Notes: generated from the sequence alone by a model not told the origin. A stretch of DNA of 64,000 nt from Protula sp. h YS-2021 (GCA_949752745.1 OX457031.1:248001-312000); one strand, 5' to 3'; positions 19,466 to 31,159 are shown, counted from the first letter of the stretch. Translations and numbers: made by a program.

Positions 19466-19665
19466 AAAACAGCTGACTGTATATACACATACTACATCTC
19501 ATATATCGGACGACTCTTACAATATTGTTTTCTAGTCAGTGTAGTCCTGATATATCGCTGTGATCGCTGAAAGAGGCTTAAAATCCAATAAACAAACAAA
19601 CAATTCTAGTCATCCATTGAAAAGTACTGATACAATGTAACCCGCTAAGGGTCGGGCGTGTCATT
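19415..19665 (+). repeat. Poly-A tract followed by SINE end and LINE-type tail
   Basis: About 50 A at 19419-19469. Then a SINE family 1-like end at about 19535-19612 (TAGTCCTGATATATCGCTGTGATCG and AATAAACAAACAAAC). Then at 19627-19665 a LINE C-like 3' stem-loop (AACCCGCTAAGGGTCGGG...GTGTC). Confidence 0.6.
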
Positions 19666-20255
19666 AACCATTTCATTTAATTACCTAACATTAAATTAGG
19701 CATCAAGCCCTATATGTCTAACTCTGTGCGGTGGTACTCTGTGGTGTAGCCGTGATAACGACAAGTGTAAAAGGTCTGACGGTGAGAACGGTCATAACAA
19801 CCACCCAGTGTCCGCAAATGATTGCCCGGTGTGGCTCGCTGAGAAGGAAGTCCCAAAAATAAAGCATGACACTTCTACACTTTTAAAGCATGATTGTGAC
19901 GTCATAACTCAAAATTCTTTTGTTGTTTGCGGGTATTATTTTCCCATGTAGACTGTAGGCAGATAAATGAGCATGTCACAAGAGCAAGACTTCATCTTGA
20001 CTTGGCTTCCGAGTAACCATGTGACCAAATTGTGACCAACAATGCGGATTCGTACTCAGACGTTTTTTTGATTTTTTTTTGCCAACGCTTTCCAACGTTG
20101 GACCAACATTTCATTGCTCGTTGGGACAACATCATTTTGTGGCAATGAACCAATTGGCACTTTGACTTTTGCCGAAAAGTTTGTTTTTTTTGTTTTTTTT
20201 TTTGCGTTTCGGCTGAATTCAGTTGGGATAAGGATATAAAGAAATGACAGAATAT
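19666..20255. other. Dispersed repeat, no gene
   Basis: 19995-20240 shares blocks with 41846-41945 (GTGACCAAATTGT, GCGGATTCGTACTCAGAC, GGGATAA). Otherwise nothing is seen. Confidence 0.45.
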
Positions 20256-20683
20256 TGTCGCCACCCTCGTAATACTGCCAATAAGAGAACCGACAGTACG
20301 ACGACGGTGTCGCTTGGGGAGGTCGATAAAGGGTTGATTTACTGTGTGTTGCTACCCCAATTAGCAACACGACCCTCGTTCTCTTACTATCCGAAGAGTG
20401 GCAAAGATCCGCTTTTCAGCTAGTGAAAAGCACGACTCTTCCACGCTTTAAATAATGTATAGAAGAGTTGGAAAGGTGCAGTTTTTTCCCTGGTTAAAAA
20501 GTGCAACTCTTCAAAACAGTTTCTTTTAGAAACAGCCTGTTTAATCCAAAATAAACTTCAATGAAAAGACTTGACTTTTATCGGTGATCTTTAAATTTTT
20601 AGTCTATTTCTTAACAGATTTTCTGTCACAGATTTCTACCTTGCTATCTTTATTCTCGGTTTTTTCAATGGCTGTCAGGTAAG

Positions 20684-20767
<84 letters not shown>

Positions 20768-20912
20768 CCTTTCCAGCCTCGCCTCGGAGTTTTTGTTCCC
20801 CGCCTATCCAGAAAGGGACTCACCCAAACAGCCAACGAGAAACCGAATTGACCCGCGGAGGAATCTGGACATGACAACATTGCTAATCAGTTATACAGAA
20901 ATGATAAGAAAT
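20256..20912 (-). repeat. Gypsy LTR copy (solo or broken), with (CT)n
   Basis: It matches 40731-about 41360, the 5' LTR of the Gypsy element at 33-41 kb, from TGTCGCCACCCTC onward. It includes a (CT)n run at 20687-20764. No PBS lies beside it, and its right end meets the DIRS element, so it is either solo or a truncated element's LTR. Confidence 0.75.
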
Positions 20913-20924
20913 ATGAGGTTTGAT

Positions 20925-21232
20925 TAGAATTCTGTCCTTGAGTTTTCCTGAGGGAGAAAGGGAAACTTGAGAGAACCTCGATTTACTTACATAACGGCAT
21001 TTTTAACCTACCAACAACATTTTGAGCAACATTTAGAAATAGTTCTAAACTCACAGGTAACTATATATCAATATATACTGGGGTATGAGTTGGTTGGGCA
21101 AGTTTTCCTTTCTCCCTTAGGAAAACTCAAGGACAGAATTCTAATCAAACCTCATATAGGTAAATATTCGTTTAATTTTTAAATTCTGTCCAAGAGTTTT
21201 CCGTATTTCGGGAGAAAGGAAAACATGAGACT
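20925..21232. repeat. DIRS terminal repeat and internal complementary region
   Basis: 20912-20960 and 21108-21156 are near-perfect inverted copies of about 49 bp (TATGAGGTTTGATTAG ... CTAATCAAACCTCATA). 21177-21232 repeats the element's other end in inverse orientation. DIRS elements use such complementary edges to form a circular intermediate. Confidence 0.75.
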
Positions 21233-21406
21233 TCAACCCAAAATGTTGTTGGTGTATATGAAAGAATTCAAACTAATTCTTTCTTTCAAACGTTTTTATT
21301 GGGCAAGCTTCTGCCATGCCAATCGAACAATACTGATCTTAACTGTTCCAAAGCACAATAAAATGCGCAAGTAACAAGTGTATTCAAACATTATAGAGCT
21401 CATTTA

Positions 21407-22365
21407 TCAATGTCTATATGGTAATCTAGGTACACATTGCGCACCTCCATTACCTTCTTCAACTTGCTTCGTTACTTCTCTTAACATATTGTCCGCCACA
21501 TTAGCACTTCTTATAGGCCGCTTGTAAAACTTTGTAAAAGTAGACTCTTTTGACCATCCCGCAGCTTTCAACACATTCTCAATCGGTGCAAATTTGACTA
21601 CTTTACTAGTACTAGCCATTCGGACACTATGTGGTTTAAACTGTCCAACATCAACCCCACACATACACATAATCGTTCTTAGCCACCTGGAAACAGTTTC
21701 CTTAGAGACTGGCATATGTGGCTGTTTGTACGAAATAAGTAACTGACTCGATAAACCCCTTAAATATTTCGTTCTACTTAAATAGTGCTTAAGATACGAA
21801 ACAACGCATAACTTCTTATTTTCACTAAATTCGCGTAAAATTAAAGGCTGAAGATGATATATCGGTCTTGACTGCTTCAGAAGGCTAGACCACTGAATCT
21901 GGAGCTCATCATTCGAAACATTTTCAGCATATGTAAGGACTGAGCTCTTTAAAAGGATACAAGGGCAAGCAATAAGACCAGTTTTAATGTCAATACCTTA
22001 AGAGTTAAAGTGTTAGCAGGATGATAGCTTTCCAGTTTATGCAACACTGGAGTAGTGTCCCATGTGTCGCTGTATCTAGGAAGCGTAGGCTTAACATTAA
22101 AAACCCCTCTCATGAATCTCTTGACCATGGGATGTTCACCTATTGGATCACTTTGAGAGTGAACAACGGAACTTAAAGCACTCCTCGCCGTATTAAGTGC
22201 ACTATATCCTAATCCCGAAGTGAAAAGTTCGAATAAAAATTCGAGTACAACACCCACAGCTGAATCAAAAGGATTGTCACCTTTTCTGTTGCAATTTTTT
22301 TCCCATTTACTTAAGTACGCTATGTACTGCTTTTTAGTACTAGGCCTCCAGGAATCATAAATCAT
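21407..22365 (-). pseudogene. DIRS tyrosine recombinase
   Basis: The N-terminal core-binding part (22365-21949) opens SWRPSTKKQYIAYLSKWEKN and includes NTARSALSS. The catalytic part (21715-21407) shows HSVRMAS (the H-x2-R pair), GWSKESTF and FYKRP, the Tyr nucleophile region. The two parts are in different frames, with a break at about 21720-21950. In DIRS elements this enzyme replaces a DDE integrase and inserts circular DNA without target duplication. Confidence 0.85.
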
Positions 22366-22614
22366 AAATCATATCTGGTACTCCTGGTATCTGGTAAGTC
22401 CCGTCTTGTAATGCTTCCATACAGCAAACTATTAGGCCGCGTTTGATTGGTTGCCCTTGTCCCATTGGATTTGTCATCAGGAACTTGCTCCCTGGAACAT
22501 AATACGGTTTGTCAATCGCCATTGACCTTTGGTAGCATTAGTCTGGGACCAACCGCCCCAACCATGGTTTGACGCATCACAAGTTATTTGAAAATTTGGT
22601 ATTTTCTCTTCAAC

Positions 22615-23480
22615 TTAAACAAATTCCAGGTTTAAATTTTCAAGCCACCAGTTTAAGTCTCTTACAGCCTCATTGGATAGAACAATTGTTTTCTTAAAAT
22701 TTCCATGATGCTTTTTCAAGCCTTTGTTTTTGTCTATATCCAGCTGTCTGTAGTACAACTTCCCAAAAGTAACTCCTGGAAAAATGGCCACTAATTTCGC
22801 TACAAGCTTTGCCAGTTTTTTAACAGAAATTGTGCTAGATTGCAAAACATCCTCGATGAAGGATTTTAGCTCCATATTTTTTTCATTCGTGAGCTTTACT
22901 GTCATTTCCCTTGTGTTCAAAATAAAGCCAAGATAAACTATTATTTGCGTTGGAATCAGCACTGACTTTTCCGAGTTAATAACAAAGCCTGCTTTAAGGC
23001 TTGTTTTTGCTGTTTCAATGATATTTTCGAAACATTTCTTCATTGTAACCTCAATGGAGAACTTGTCGTCGATGTAGTTAGTTAAAGTGTAGCCTCTTTT
23101 CCTCAATGCCCTGAGCAACATCTTAGTTAGCTTCGTGTAATCCCTTGGCCCATTAGACAACCCATTCGGCAAGCACAAATATTGATATTTAACACCATCC
23201 CAGACGAAACGCAAATATTTTTGATCAGTTTCTCTAATGGGAATTGAATAATAAGCATCCTTAAAATCAATGCTTGCCATAAAGGCGTCTTTCTGCATAA
23301 CCTGGATTGCTGAGTTCAGTGTGTGCAATGTCTGCTCTACCCCTTTGTTGAACTCTTCTAAATTTAGAATAATTTTTTGGGTTTACAGAAAATAGGGGAA
23401 ATAAATTCATCCTTGTTTTGCTCCTTTTCAACAGGCACAATAACTTTCTTAGTGAGCATTTTTTGAATTTCTGTTGATAT
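22615..23480 (-). pseudogene. DIRS reverse transcriptase
   Basis: The frame 23328-22615 carries FMASIDFKDAYYSIPI (first catalytic Asp), CLPNGLSNGPRDYTK and the YIDD box in TNYIDDKFS, followed by YLGFILN. These are typical of DIRS1-like RT. The N-terminal RT motif region (EFISPIF) at about 23380-23400 is out of frame. An RNase H/methyltransferase-type remainder is not clear between 22365 and 22615. Confidence 0.85.
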
Positions 23481-23919
23481 TTTTTTCCCGCTCGTCCTTA
23501 TTGAAATTTATTTGGGGTGGAAAATTTTTTTGGCACATATCCATCAAAGGGAATTTCAAGCCCTTTTACAGATTTCAAAATCCATTTATAATGGAATTCC
23601 AAAACATTTGGAAATGCTTTGACCTGATTTTGACCTGTGGCTGTCTTCTGTAGATTTGTCTATATTTTGGAAGCGTGGTGCTGCTTCATCTTCGGGTTTC
23701 TCTTGTGGTTCTTCTGTTGATACGGATTCTGTTCTCGACGTTGAGGTTTAAAAAAACGGTTGTTTTGTCTTCGTTGAGAGTTCATGGGATTGAATCTTTG
23801 ACCCGGAAATTGCCCCGGTCACTTTTGTTTGATGATGATGCCCTCGGAATCAATCTCACCATCTTCGACATTTCGTCTGCTTCTTTAAATGCTTTATTAA
23901 AGTCATCACCAAAAAGATT
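23481..23919. other. DIRS gag-RT junction, no intact frame
   Basis: No motif is visible apart from short minus-strand pieces that look like eroded RT linker. Confidence 0.4.
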
Positions 23920-26515
23920 CTACGTGTAGCATTTCTGCGAACACAACGGCCCAAACTTGGGGTGAAGGTGATTCTTTAACAGCATTTTCCTAGCAACCGA
24001 GAGATCAGAGCTTGCTTTTGCAAGTAACTTAGTTGCTGCCGAGCTGTGCTGAGCTAGGACCTTAGCCACCTCATCAGGGAGTTTATCATGATTCTGAACC
24101 AAGACGTCAATAATCTTGAAGTTAGCAACCGAAGCACATAAAATGTTATGTTGCACAGCTTTGAGAACAAAATCGCGCGTTTTGACAGCTTCGTGCAATG
24201 TACGGAAGATTTCAGGGTTCATGCTTTTGGGTGAGAGGTGTTCTGTATTTTCTGGTTCTAAATATATTTCCCGTAATGATTTGATAAAATCACAATCGAT
24301 GTCTTTGCCATACCATTCATTAATCAACTTGAGTGAAGTGGCTCCCACTGGGGGCCCCTTCTGCTCACCAACCACACCTTCAAACATTATTTTCTCAATT
24401 TCTGAACAAACTCCTTTAGGTTCTTTAGCTTGCTTTGAAGCTTTTTCGTCATCAATTAGGTTATTGTTGACATCCGAGGGTAGCATCGTCTACGGATCGG
24501 CAAGGCCATCGTACTTAAAGATGTTGAACCCAATTCAAAACCAAGGCCTACGCCTCTGCCTTAACGCTTTTAGAACGTCACCTGCGGAAAGTCTTCAGGT
24601 TGAATCAAATGAACATCCATTAGATATCCAACGAATCAAACTTTCAATGCAATATGCAATAAAACTATACGCAAATAAGGAAAACCCCACCTATAAGGCA
24701 GTGTTCGAAAAAGACCATTCAGAAATCCTAAATACACGCCCCAGGGTTATCGTACCCTTTGGCACTAGAATCCGTAACCACCTTAATAATGCCGGAATCA
24801 AAGTCGAGCAAATTGCAAACTTAAAAGTTTCAAAACACCCAACATGGAAAATACAAAGACCAACCATAGTCAAAACTCTGACAAACTTTTCCAAAGACGC
24901 AACAAATGCTGAAGAGTTCAAAGTTAGGTTTGCTGAGATAAAGGAAACCTACCTTCACCACCATTTCATATACACGGACGGATCTAAACTCGATAACAAA
25001 GTTGCTGCCTCAATAGTTACAAAATCAAATACCCTGAAAACAAGATTACCAAACGGCTCCTCCATCTTTTCCGCGGAGGTTCGGGCACTCCAGTTAGCCA
25101 TGGAAATTGTCAAGATTAGTAGGTACAAAAAATTTGTTATCTGTGTCGATTCCTTATCGGTCTTACAGTCACTAGAAAATCTGCAAGTGTCGAACACAAT
25201 GATTCTAGACTTAGTAGAACGTTATGAAAGGGCAATCAAACAAGGCAAATCCCTGGTATTTTGCTGGGTGCCAAGCCACGTGGGCATACCGGGTAATGAA
25301 GCTGCGGACCAGGCAGCAAAAGAGGCGCTAAACTACAACATATCCGACCTTCTCATACCATACTCCGATTTTAAACCCCATATTTCAAGTTATGTAAAAA
25401 ATCTTTGGCAACAAAAATGGAACGAGCAAAGAAATAACAAACTCTTTCAAATCCAACCAACAGTTGGAGAAAAACACCTAGCTCTTGGCAGTATTCGCGA
25501 CACAACGGTTATGCACAGAGTTCGAATCGGGCATACATACATCACCCGCGGATATCTTCTGAGAGGCGATGTGCCTCCACAGTGTATTGGTTGTCAAGAA
25601 CGTTTGACTGCAAAACATATTCTACTCAATTGCGTAGATTTTCAGAACATTCGTTCACGCTACTACAGTGTGAATTCCATGAAAGACCTTTTTACAAAGG
25701 TAGCACCAAGCAAAATTATTTCTTTTCTGAAAGAAATACACATGTACAGTAAGTTTTAAACTGAATTTAGTTGATTTTAGATTTATACACTACTTGTTTT
25801 GTCTATTTTAATCGATTTTAGTTTCAACTGACTCTTCGTATAGCAACAGAACTGACACAATATGATCCTAACGGGTTGCTAGTGTCGTTAAACCAATCAA
25901 TCAATCAATCAATCAATCAAACATCCGAGGGAGTCATTTCCGAGATAGAATCATCTTCAGTGTTCTTTATTAAACTACTTATTTCGTACCCAGGGAAAGT
26001 ATAGACTGTGCTCATAGCTCTGCCCTTTTCTTTTAATTTTTCCCTTAACTCCCTTAGTTCATTTTCTTTGCTTGAATTCCAAGAACCTTCCCCATAAGGA
26101 CACGTTGACTGATTGTCACCCGTACGCGATGAACGCTTAGTTGTATTATCTGAAGAGTGGGCAGACTCCGTTTTTGCGTTTGAGTGTCGACTGTTTCAAT
26201 GTGAGAGCTCGTTGGTGAATGAGCTCGTTCTTTCTGCGACACAGATGTAACCGCAGAATTTTCCACCGCCCTTGATGTGCTAGCCCCTTTGGGTTTGCTT
26301 ACAGGAGAAAGTTCCTTGCTATGCCCCCTTGAAATCGAAAGTGAGCGGTGTGATTTTTAGGCCGCCGCTTCCCTGTGAGAAGAGGGCGAACGATGTCGTG
26401 ACCCTTTATGAGAATGGGAACGGTGAGATGATTTGTGTTTGCTGGATTTAGACTTGTGCGATCTGTGTCCAGAATCCGAGGATCTGTGTCTTTCATGACA
26501 TTTGTCCGATCCCAT
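23920..26515 (-). pseudogene. DIRS gag-like protein, interrupted by LINE A1
   Basis: The ATG at 26515 opens MGSDKCHERHRSSDSGHRS and leads into an Arg/Ser/His-rich tract (SHRSHSHKGSRHRS). An acidic middle ends EDDSISEMTPSDV at the LINE junction. Removing LINE A1 and one duplication, the frame continues as NNNLIDDEKASKQ to a helical C-terminal domain (WYGKDIDCDFIKSLREIY; DEVAKVLAQHSSAATKLL). The RS/HS-rich head resembles nucleic-acid-binding gag segments. The gene was intact here before the LINE arrived. Confidence 0.7.
24481..25920 (+). mobile_element. LINE A copy A1, 5'-truncated
   Basis: TSD ACATCCGAGGG at 24470-24480 and 25921-25931. It carries the end of RT, then RNase H with all four acidic residues (FIYTDGS, SAEVRAL, CVDSLSV, GNEAADQ) and a CCHC-like end (CIGCQERLTAKHILLNC). 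The frame is open to TAA at 25757-25759. It ends in the stem-loop ACCCTAACGGGT and (CAAT)n. The domain set places it in the I superclade (Nimb-like). Confidence 0.92.
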
Positions 26516-26550
26516 GTTAACAATGTAGATGGAGAAAGCTCAATATTACC

Positions 26551-26739
26551 CGGCAGAAACTGCCGAATGAAAAACCGGTGTTCACCACCGACACACATCA
26601 GGAACTGCCGTAAAATGGATCCCAAAGGAGTAGACTCTACCCGCAAAGTATAGCATTAATTGGATCCGAAGAAGGTAGACACTACCTAGATTAAACGGTG
26701 GATACCACCAAAATCCCGTAACAAGGGTAGACACTACCC
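26551..26739 (-). promoter_or_regulatory. Array of six short hairpins in the DIRS leader
   Basis: Six perfect small palindromes: CGGCAG-AAA-CTGCCG (26551), CGGTG-TTCAC-CACCG (26576), GTAG-ACT-CTAC (26630), AGGTAG-ACA-CTACCT (26673), GGTGG-ATA-CCACC (26697) and GGGTAG-ACA-CTACCC (26725). Stem bases differ but pairing is kept. They lie 36-224 bases upstream of the gag ATG. The function is unknown; an RNA signal or a protein-binding array is possible. Confidence 0.6.
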
Positions 26740-26972
26740 GGGCGAAAATATAAAAAGTTACAAACTATTCTTGATAATACTCATGAACTTCCTGTTATGT
26801 TACGATCTTACGATACACAAGATCCATGTAGATATAAAATGATTTAATGGAAGCACATTTTGTGTTTACCAAACGCCGGAAGTAAATTACGGTAATGAGG
26901 TTATGTAAGTAAATCGAGGTTCTCTCATGTTTTCCTTTCTCCCGAAATACGGAAAATCTTGGACAGAATTAG

Positions 26973-27239
26973 TAATTTTGAGGGCGAACTTCATCTGTGA
27001 TACCGGTCAGAGATAGTGTATCATGTGGTTGAGTGCTGTTTACGCATTATCACTCGATTACCATACATTTCCGTATACGAAAGTAATTAGTAACAAGCAC
27101 TCTGTCCCATACCAGTACCTAATTAGCAATAAACCATAATAAACTATCAAAATTATAAGACTGTCAAAACTTTCAACTTTTCCACTGTTTTGTTTACAAA
27201 ATCAGCGCACCGGAAGACATATCGAAATTGAATCGCCCC
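26973..27239. other. No gene seen
   Basis: Sequence between the DIRS end and the recognisable start of LINE A2. It may include the A2 5' UTR. Confidence 0.4.
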
Positions 27240-28452
27240 CCGCGCCTTTCCCCGAGTATATCATGGTTTAACCTCGGGACGGACACCTTAAGCTCTCTCC
27301 TTTCGCAATTGAAAAGGGACTTAATGGGATAGCCGGAACGCGGTACACAGTCAAACGACTACGATCAGGTTCTCTATTGGTTCATGTTACTGACCGTAGA
27401 CACAGCGCTGCACTACTACAGTTAGAAAACTTCGTCGGCGTACCCGTGAGAGCAACTGCCCATAGAACACTCAACACATCTAAAGGAGTTGTCTCCCACC
27501 CAGAGCTGAAACTCTGCTCTGTGGAGGAAATCCTAGAAGAAATGAAAACCGAAGCAGTGACAGATGCGCGCTTTCTCGGTCAGAGAGGTACCTTGGTTCT
27601 TACTTTCAACAAACCTACACTCCCAACCAAAATTAAAATGGGTTACCTTAGTCTTTCGGTCAAAACTTACATTCCAAACCCAATGAGGTGTTTTAATTGC
27701 CAAAAGTACGGGCACACCAAAACAACCTGCAAAGCAAAACTGCCATCTTGCGCTAAATGTGGGGAGGAAGGCCACACCTTCGAATCCTGCACTGCAAGAA
27801 CACAAACTTGCGCCAATTGCTCAGGAAACCACCCGGCTTCTTCAAAAGACTGCCCACGGTGGATCCTCGAGAAAAAAGTGCAGGATATCAAGTTCAACCA
27901 GTCGGTCACCTACCCAGAAGCAAGGAAACTAGCCATGCTAGCTACAAATCCAGCTAAATCATATGCTGCGGCGACGAAACCAGAAAACCTGCCTCATGCC
28001 AGACCGACTGGGCCTGGGTAAATGAACAAAAAACAAAAGAAAAAAATATAACAGATCAAGTAATAACACCAAAACCAACATCACGTAAACAACCAGCAAT
28101 AAACTCCTCCCCACCTAAAACTCATAAACCAAGTACCTCGAAAATACCAGAACCAAACTCAGTAAGAGCCCGGTCTAAAACACCGAGCCCAAGAGACGCT
28201 GACAAAGATTCGCGGGCAAGACTGAAAAGCAAAGCCCAAGTCGTTACGCAGAGACAACAGCTGAACCAAAGAAACAGGGAATCTGAAAACAAATTTGCTG
28301 TCCTAATGGAGGTTGATGAAGTTGGCGCCTCGCTACATCCCTCTCCAAAAATAATGTCAGTAGAGGAGCGTAAGGTCTCCCTTCAGTCCCTCCCTGTCCA
28401 TCCAGAGCCACCGCGAGGGGCAATCAGCAGACCTAGAGTCAACAGTACTTAA
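27240..28452 (+). pseudogene. LINE A ORF1 (CCHC zinc-knuckle protein)
   Basis: A nucleic-acid-binding LINE ORF1. The segment KLSPFAIEKGLNGIAG (27289 onward) precedes an RRM-like region, then three zinc knuckles: CFNCQKYGHTKTTC, CAKCGEEGHTFESC and CANCSGNHPASSKDC. A one-base shift near 28010-28020 ends the first frame, and the rest continues in another frame (KSKAQVVTQRQQ) to TAA at 28450-28452. A stop at about 27266 breaks the N-terminus. The ORF1 stop overlaps the ORF2 start as TAATG. Confidence 0.85.
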
Positions 28453-30120
28453 TGACAATAGTTCACTGGAACATTAGAGGTTTTTGGACCAACCAGATAG
28501 ATCTATTAACTCTGAGCCAGCAGTATAACCCGTCCATCTTTTGCCTCCAAGAAACATACGGTACTGATATCTACCCACCAAATTTAACCGGTTACACTCC
28601 CTATAGCAAAAATGCCAATAACAACCGCGCCTCTGGCGGAATCACTACCTTAATCCGAAACAACGTTATTCAGAGTGAACTCAAATTAAATACAAACCTG
28701 CAAGCAAGTGCAGTTCGTGTTACGATGAAGAAAACTTTTTTCCATTTGCAACATATACCTACCACCACCCTCCAAACCCCAACCAGAAGAACTTAATGAC
28801 TTGATTAACCAAATACCAAAACCTGTTCTATTTTTAGGCGACTTCAATGCACATAGCGACCTGTGGGGTAATACAAGCACCGACCACAAAGGTAAACTAA
28901 TTGAAAACCTACTAAATTTCCACAATCTCTCACTTTACAATGATAAATCTCCTACATACCGACATCCTGGCACTGGTTCAAAAACCTCTATCGACCTTGC
29001 AATGGCATCTAGTAATTTGTTTTTAGATTTTGAATGGGAAGTCTTGGACGACACTTATGGCAGCGACCACTTCCCCATTTTATTAAAACCACTAGATCCA
29101 CAGCAACAAAAAGGAATACCAAAGTGGAAATTCCACAAAGCAGATTGGTCACTGTTCCAGGAACTCTGCAAAAAGGCCTTTAAAATGAACCAGTTTACAC
29201 ATGACGACGACCCGATTTTATTTTTTACGGCTCTAATCCAGGCAATCATGGAAAAAACCATACCTAAAACTTCCGGAAATCCTAAAAAACAACAAAAACC
29301 TTGGTTTAACGACGATTGCAAAAAAGCAATAGCCATGCGGAAAACAGCTCTGCGCCAATTCTACATCAGCCCGGACAATAGTACCAAACTTGAATACAAA
29401 AGGCTACGTGCCGAAGCACGCAGAACCATCCAAACAAGCAAAAAGCAAACCTGGGCGGAATATATCTCCAAATTGAACAAAAACAATTCAACCAAAAAAG
29501 TATGGGAGATAATTCGAAAAATATCTGGTAAAAACATCTCAAAACCCATGAACCACCTCACTACAAACAACCAAACTATCACAAAACCCAAAGTCACTAG
29601 AAAATCTGCAATGATTCTAGACCTAATAGAACGTTACGAAAGGGCAGTCAAACAAGGCAAATCCGTAGTATTTTGCTGGGTGCCAAGCCACGTGGGCATA
29701 CCAGGTAATGAAGCTGCGGACCAGGCAGCAAAAGAGGCGCTAAACTACAACATATCCGACCTTCTCATACCAAACTCCGATTTTAAACCCCATATTGCAA
29801 GTTATGTAAAAAACCTTTGGCAACAAAAATGGAACGAACAAAGAAATAACAAACTCTTTCAAATCCAACCAACAGTTGGACAAAAACACCTAGCTCTTGG
29901 CAGTATTCGCGACACAACGGTTATGCATAGAGTTCGAATTGGGCACACGTACATCACCCACGGATATCTTTTGAGAGGCGATGCTCCTCCACAATGTCAA
30001 GAACGTTTAACTGCAAAACATATTCTACTCAATTGCATAGATTTTCAGAACATTCGTTCACGCTACTACAGTGTGAATTCCATTTTTTTTTTTTTTTCTG
30101 AAAGAAATACACTTGTACAG
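28452..30120 (+). pseudogene. LINE A ORF2, endonuclease fused to RNase H
   Basis: The ATG at 28452 (MTIVHWNIRGFW) starts an APE-type endonuclease. The catalytic Glu is in CLQETYG, and FLGDFNAHSDLWG and GSDHFPI follow. A shift in the T run at about 28737-28742 breaks it. After the deletion at 29590 only the later RNase H part (WVPSHVGIPGNEAADQ) and a damaged CCHC end remain. No RT motif is left, so the copy cannot act by itself. Confidence 0.88.
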
Positions 30121-30275
30121 CAAGATTTAAATTTGGTTGATTTTAAATGTATACATTACTTGTTTTGTCTATTTTAATTGATTTTAATTTCAACCGAGTT
30201 TTCCTATAGCAACAGAACTGACACAATATGACCCTAACGGGTTGCTAGTGTCGTTAAACCAACCAATCAATCAAT

Positions 30276-30562
30276 CTACTCAATTTTGCAGATTTTCAGA
30301 ACATTCGTTCACGCTACTACAGTGCGAATTCATTGAAAGACCTTTTTACAAAGGTAGCACCAAGTAAAATTATTTCTTTTCTGAAAGAAATACACTTTTA
30401 CAGTAAGTTTTAAATTGAATTTAGTTGGTTTTAGAATTAGTAATGTCTATTTTAATTGATTTTAGTTTTAACTGAGTCTTCCTATAGCAACAGAACCGAC
30501 ACAATATGACCCTAACGGGTTGCCGGTGTCGTTAAACAAATCAATCAATCAATCAATCAATA
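30276..30562 (+). mobile_element. LINE A copy A3, 3' stub
   Basis: Last 0.28 kb of LINE A (from the HILLNC region) with its own 3' stem-loop and (CAAT)n tail, placed directly after copy A2. Confidence 0.85.
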
Positions 30563-31125
30563 AAACACTGTTTTTGTTGTTTTTTTTGTTTTTTTTTGGA
30601 GAACTGAGGCAAGAATGCGTATCCTACAATGTTTAAAATGACGATGTGTTAGCAAAAGCCCATCAAATCAACAAAGTTTATAAAAAGGGGGGGGGGCGAG
30701 GAACATTATACAATGTTTAAACACATTATAGCATACATTAACATACGCACATATTATTTTTTTTTCGAAACACCATGTATTAATCACACGTGTTTTGTTT
30801 TTTTTTTTTAAATGTCCGAAACTGTTTCCTCAGCCTCCTCTTCTTTTCTCAAACCAGATCACTGTTACGAGGCACGTTAAAAACACGTCTTCCTGTTTGT
30901 AACCTAAGTTTTAAACAGGGTAATCGTGTTTAGATTTTCGCCGTCAACTATATACGCCTTTGCCTTGCGTATAAGGACCGAGGCATGATGTTATCTTGAA
31001 CTCCTCTTCTTAGCGGATTTGGCGAGAGTAAAACTTGGCGCAGGGGTTAAAATTGGTTAAGGGGGGGGGGGGTAAATTTGGAAAAAGAAATAAACATGAT
31101 TTTCCCTGCTGCAGCAAGGGAAATC
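30563..31125. other. No gene seen; T, G and A runs
   Basis: Homopolymer-rich sequence with no recognised feature, lying just downstream of the zinc-finger frame. Confidence 0.4.
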
Positions 31126-31159
31126 CTCTCTTTTGGCCGGATTGACGAACTTCATGTCC

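Larger units (their letters stand above)
20913..26972 (-). mobile_element. DIRS-type tyrosine-recombinase retrotransposon
   Basis: Minus-strand order is leader with hairpin array, gag, DIRS-like RT, tyrosine recombinase, then a complex repeat region. The outer end at about 26900-26972 is the inverse of 20925-20994 (AATTCTGTCC, GGGAGAAAGG, AGAACCTCGATTTACTTAC). A further inverted copy occurs at 21105-21156 and another at 21177-21232, as expected for inverted terminal repeats plus an internal complementary region. LINE A1 has inserted into gag. Frames are partly broken. Confidence 0.85.
27240..30275 (+). mobile_element. LINE A copy A2, nearly full length but RT deleted
   Basis: It has ORF1, then ORF2 with endonuclease, an internal deletion that removes about 1.9 kb including RT, then RNase H and a damaged 3' end with (CAAT)n. 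At 29590 the frame goes directly from NNQTITKPK to SAMILDLIERYERA, skipping everything found between the equivalent points of copy A4 (about 46105 and 48050). A T run replaces part of the end at 30084-30099. Confidence 0.88.

Noticed and set aside
19255..19570. Poly-Phe and poly-Lys ORFs
   Set aside because: They are translations of a long A tract.
20665..20880. Arg-Glu repeat protein
   Set aside because: It is a translation of the (CT)n microsatellite in an LTR.
24116..24480. N-terminal 122 codons of the ORF ending at 25759
   Set aside because: They are antisense to DIRS gag; the LINE begins at 24481.
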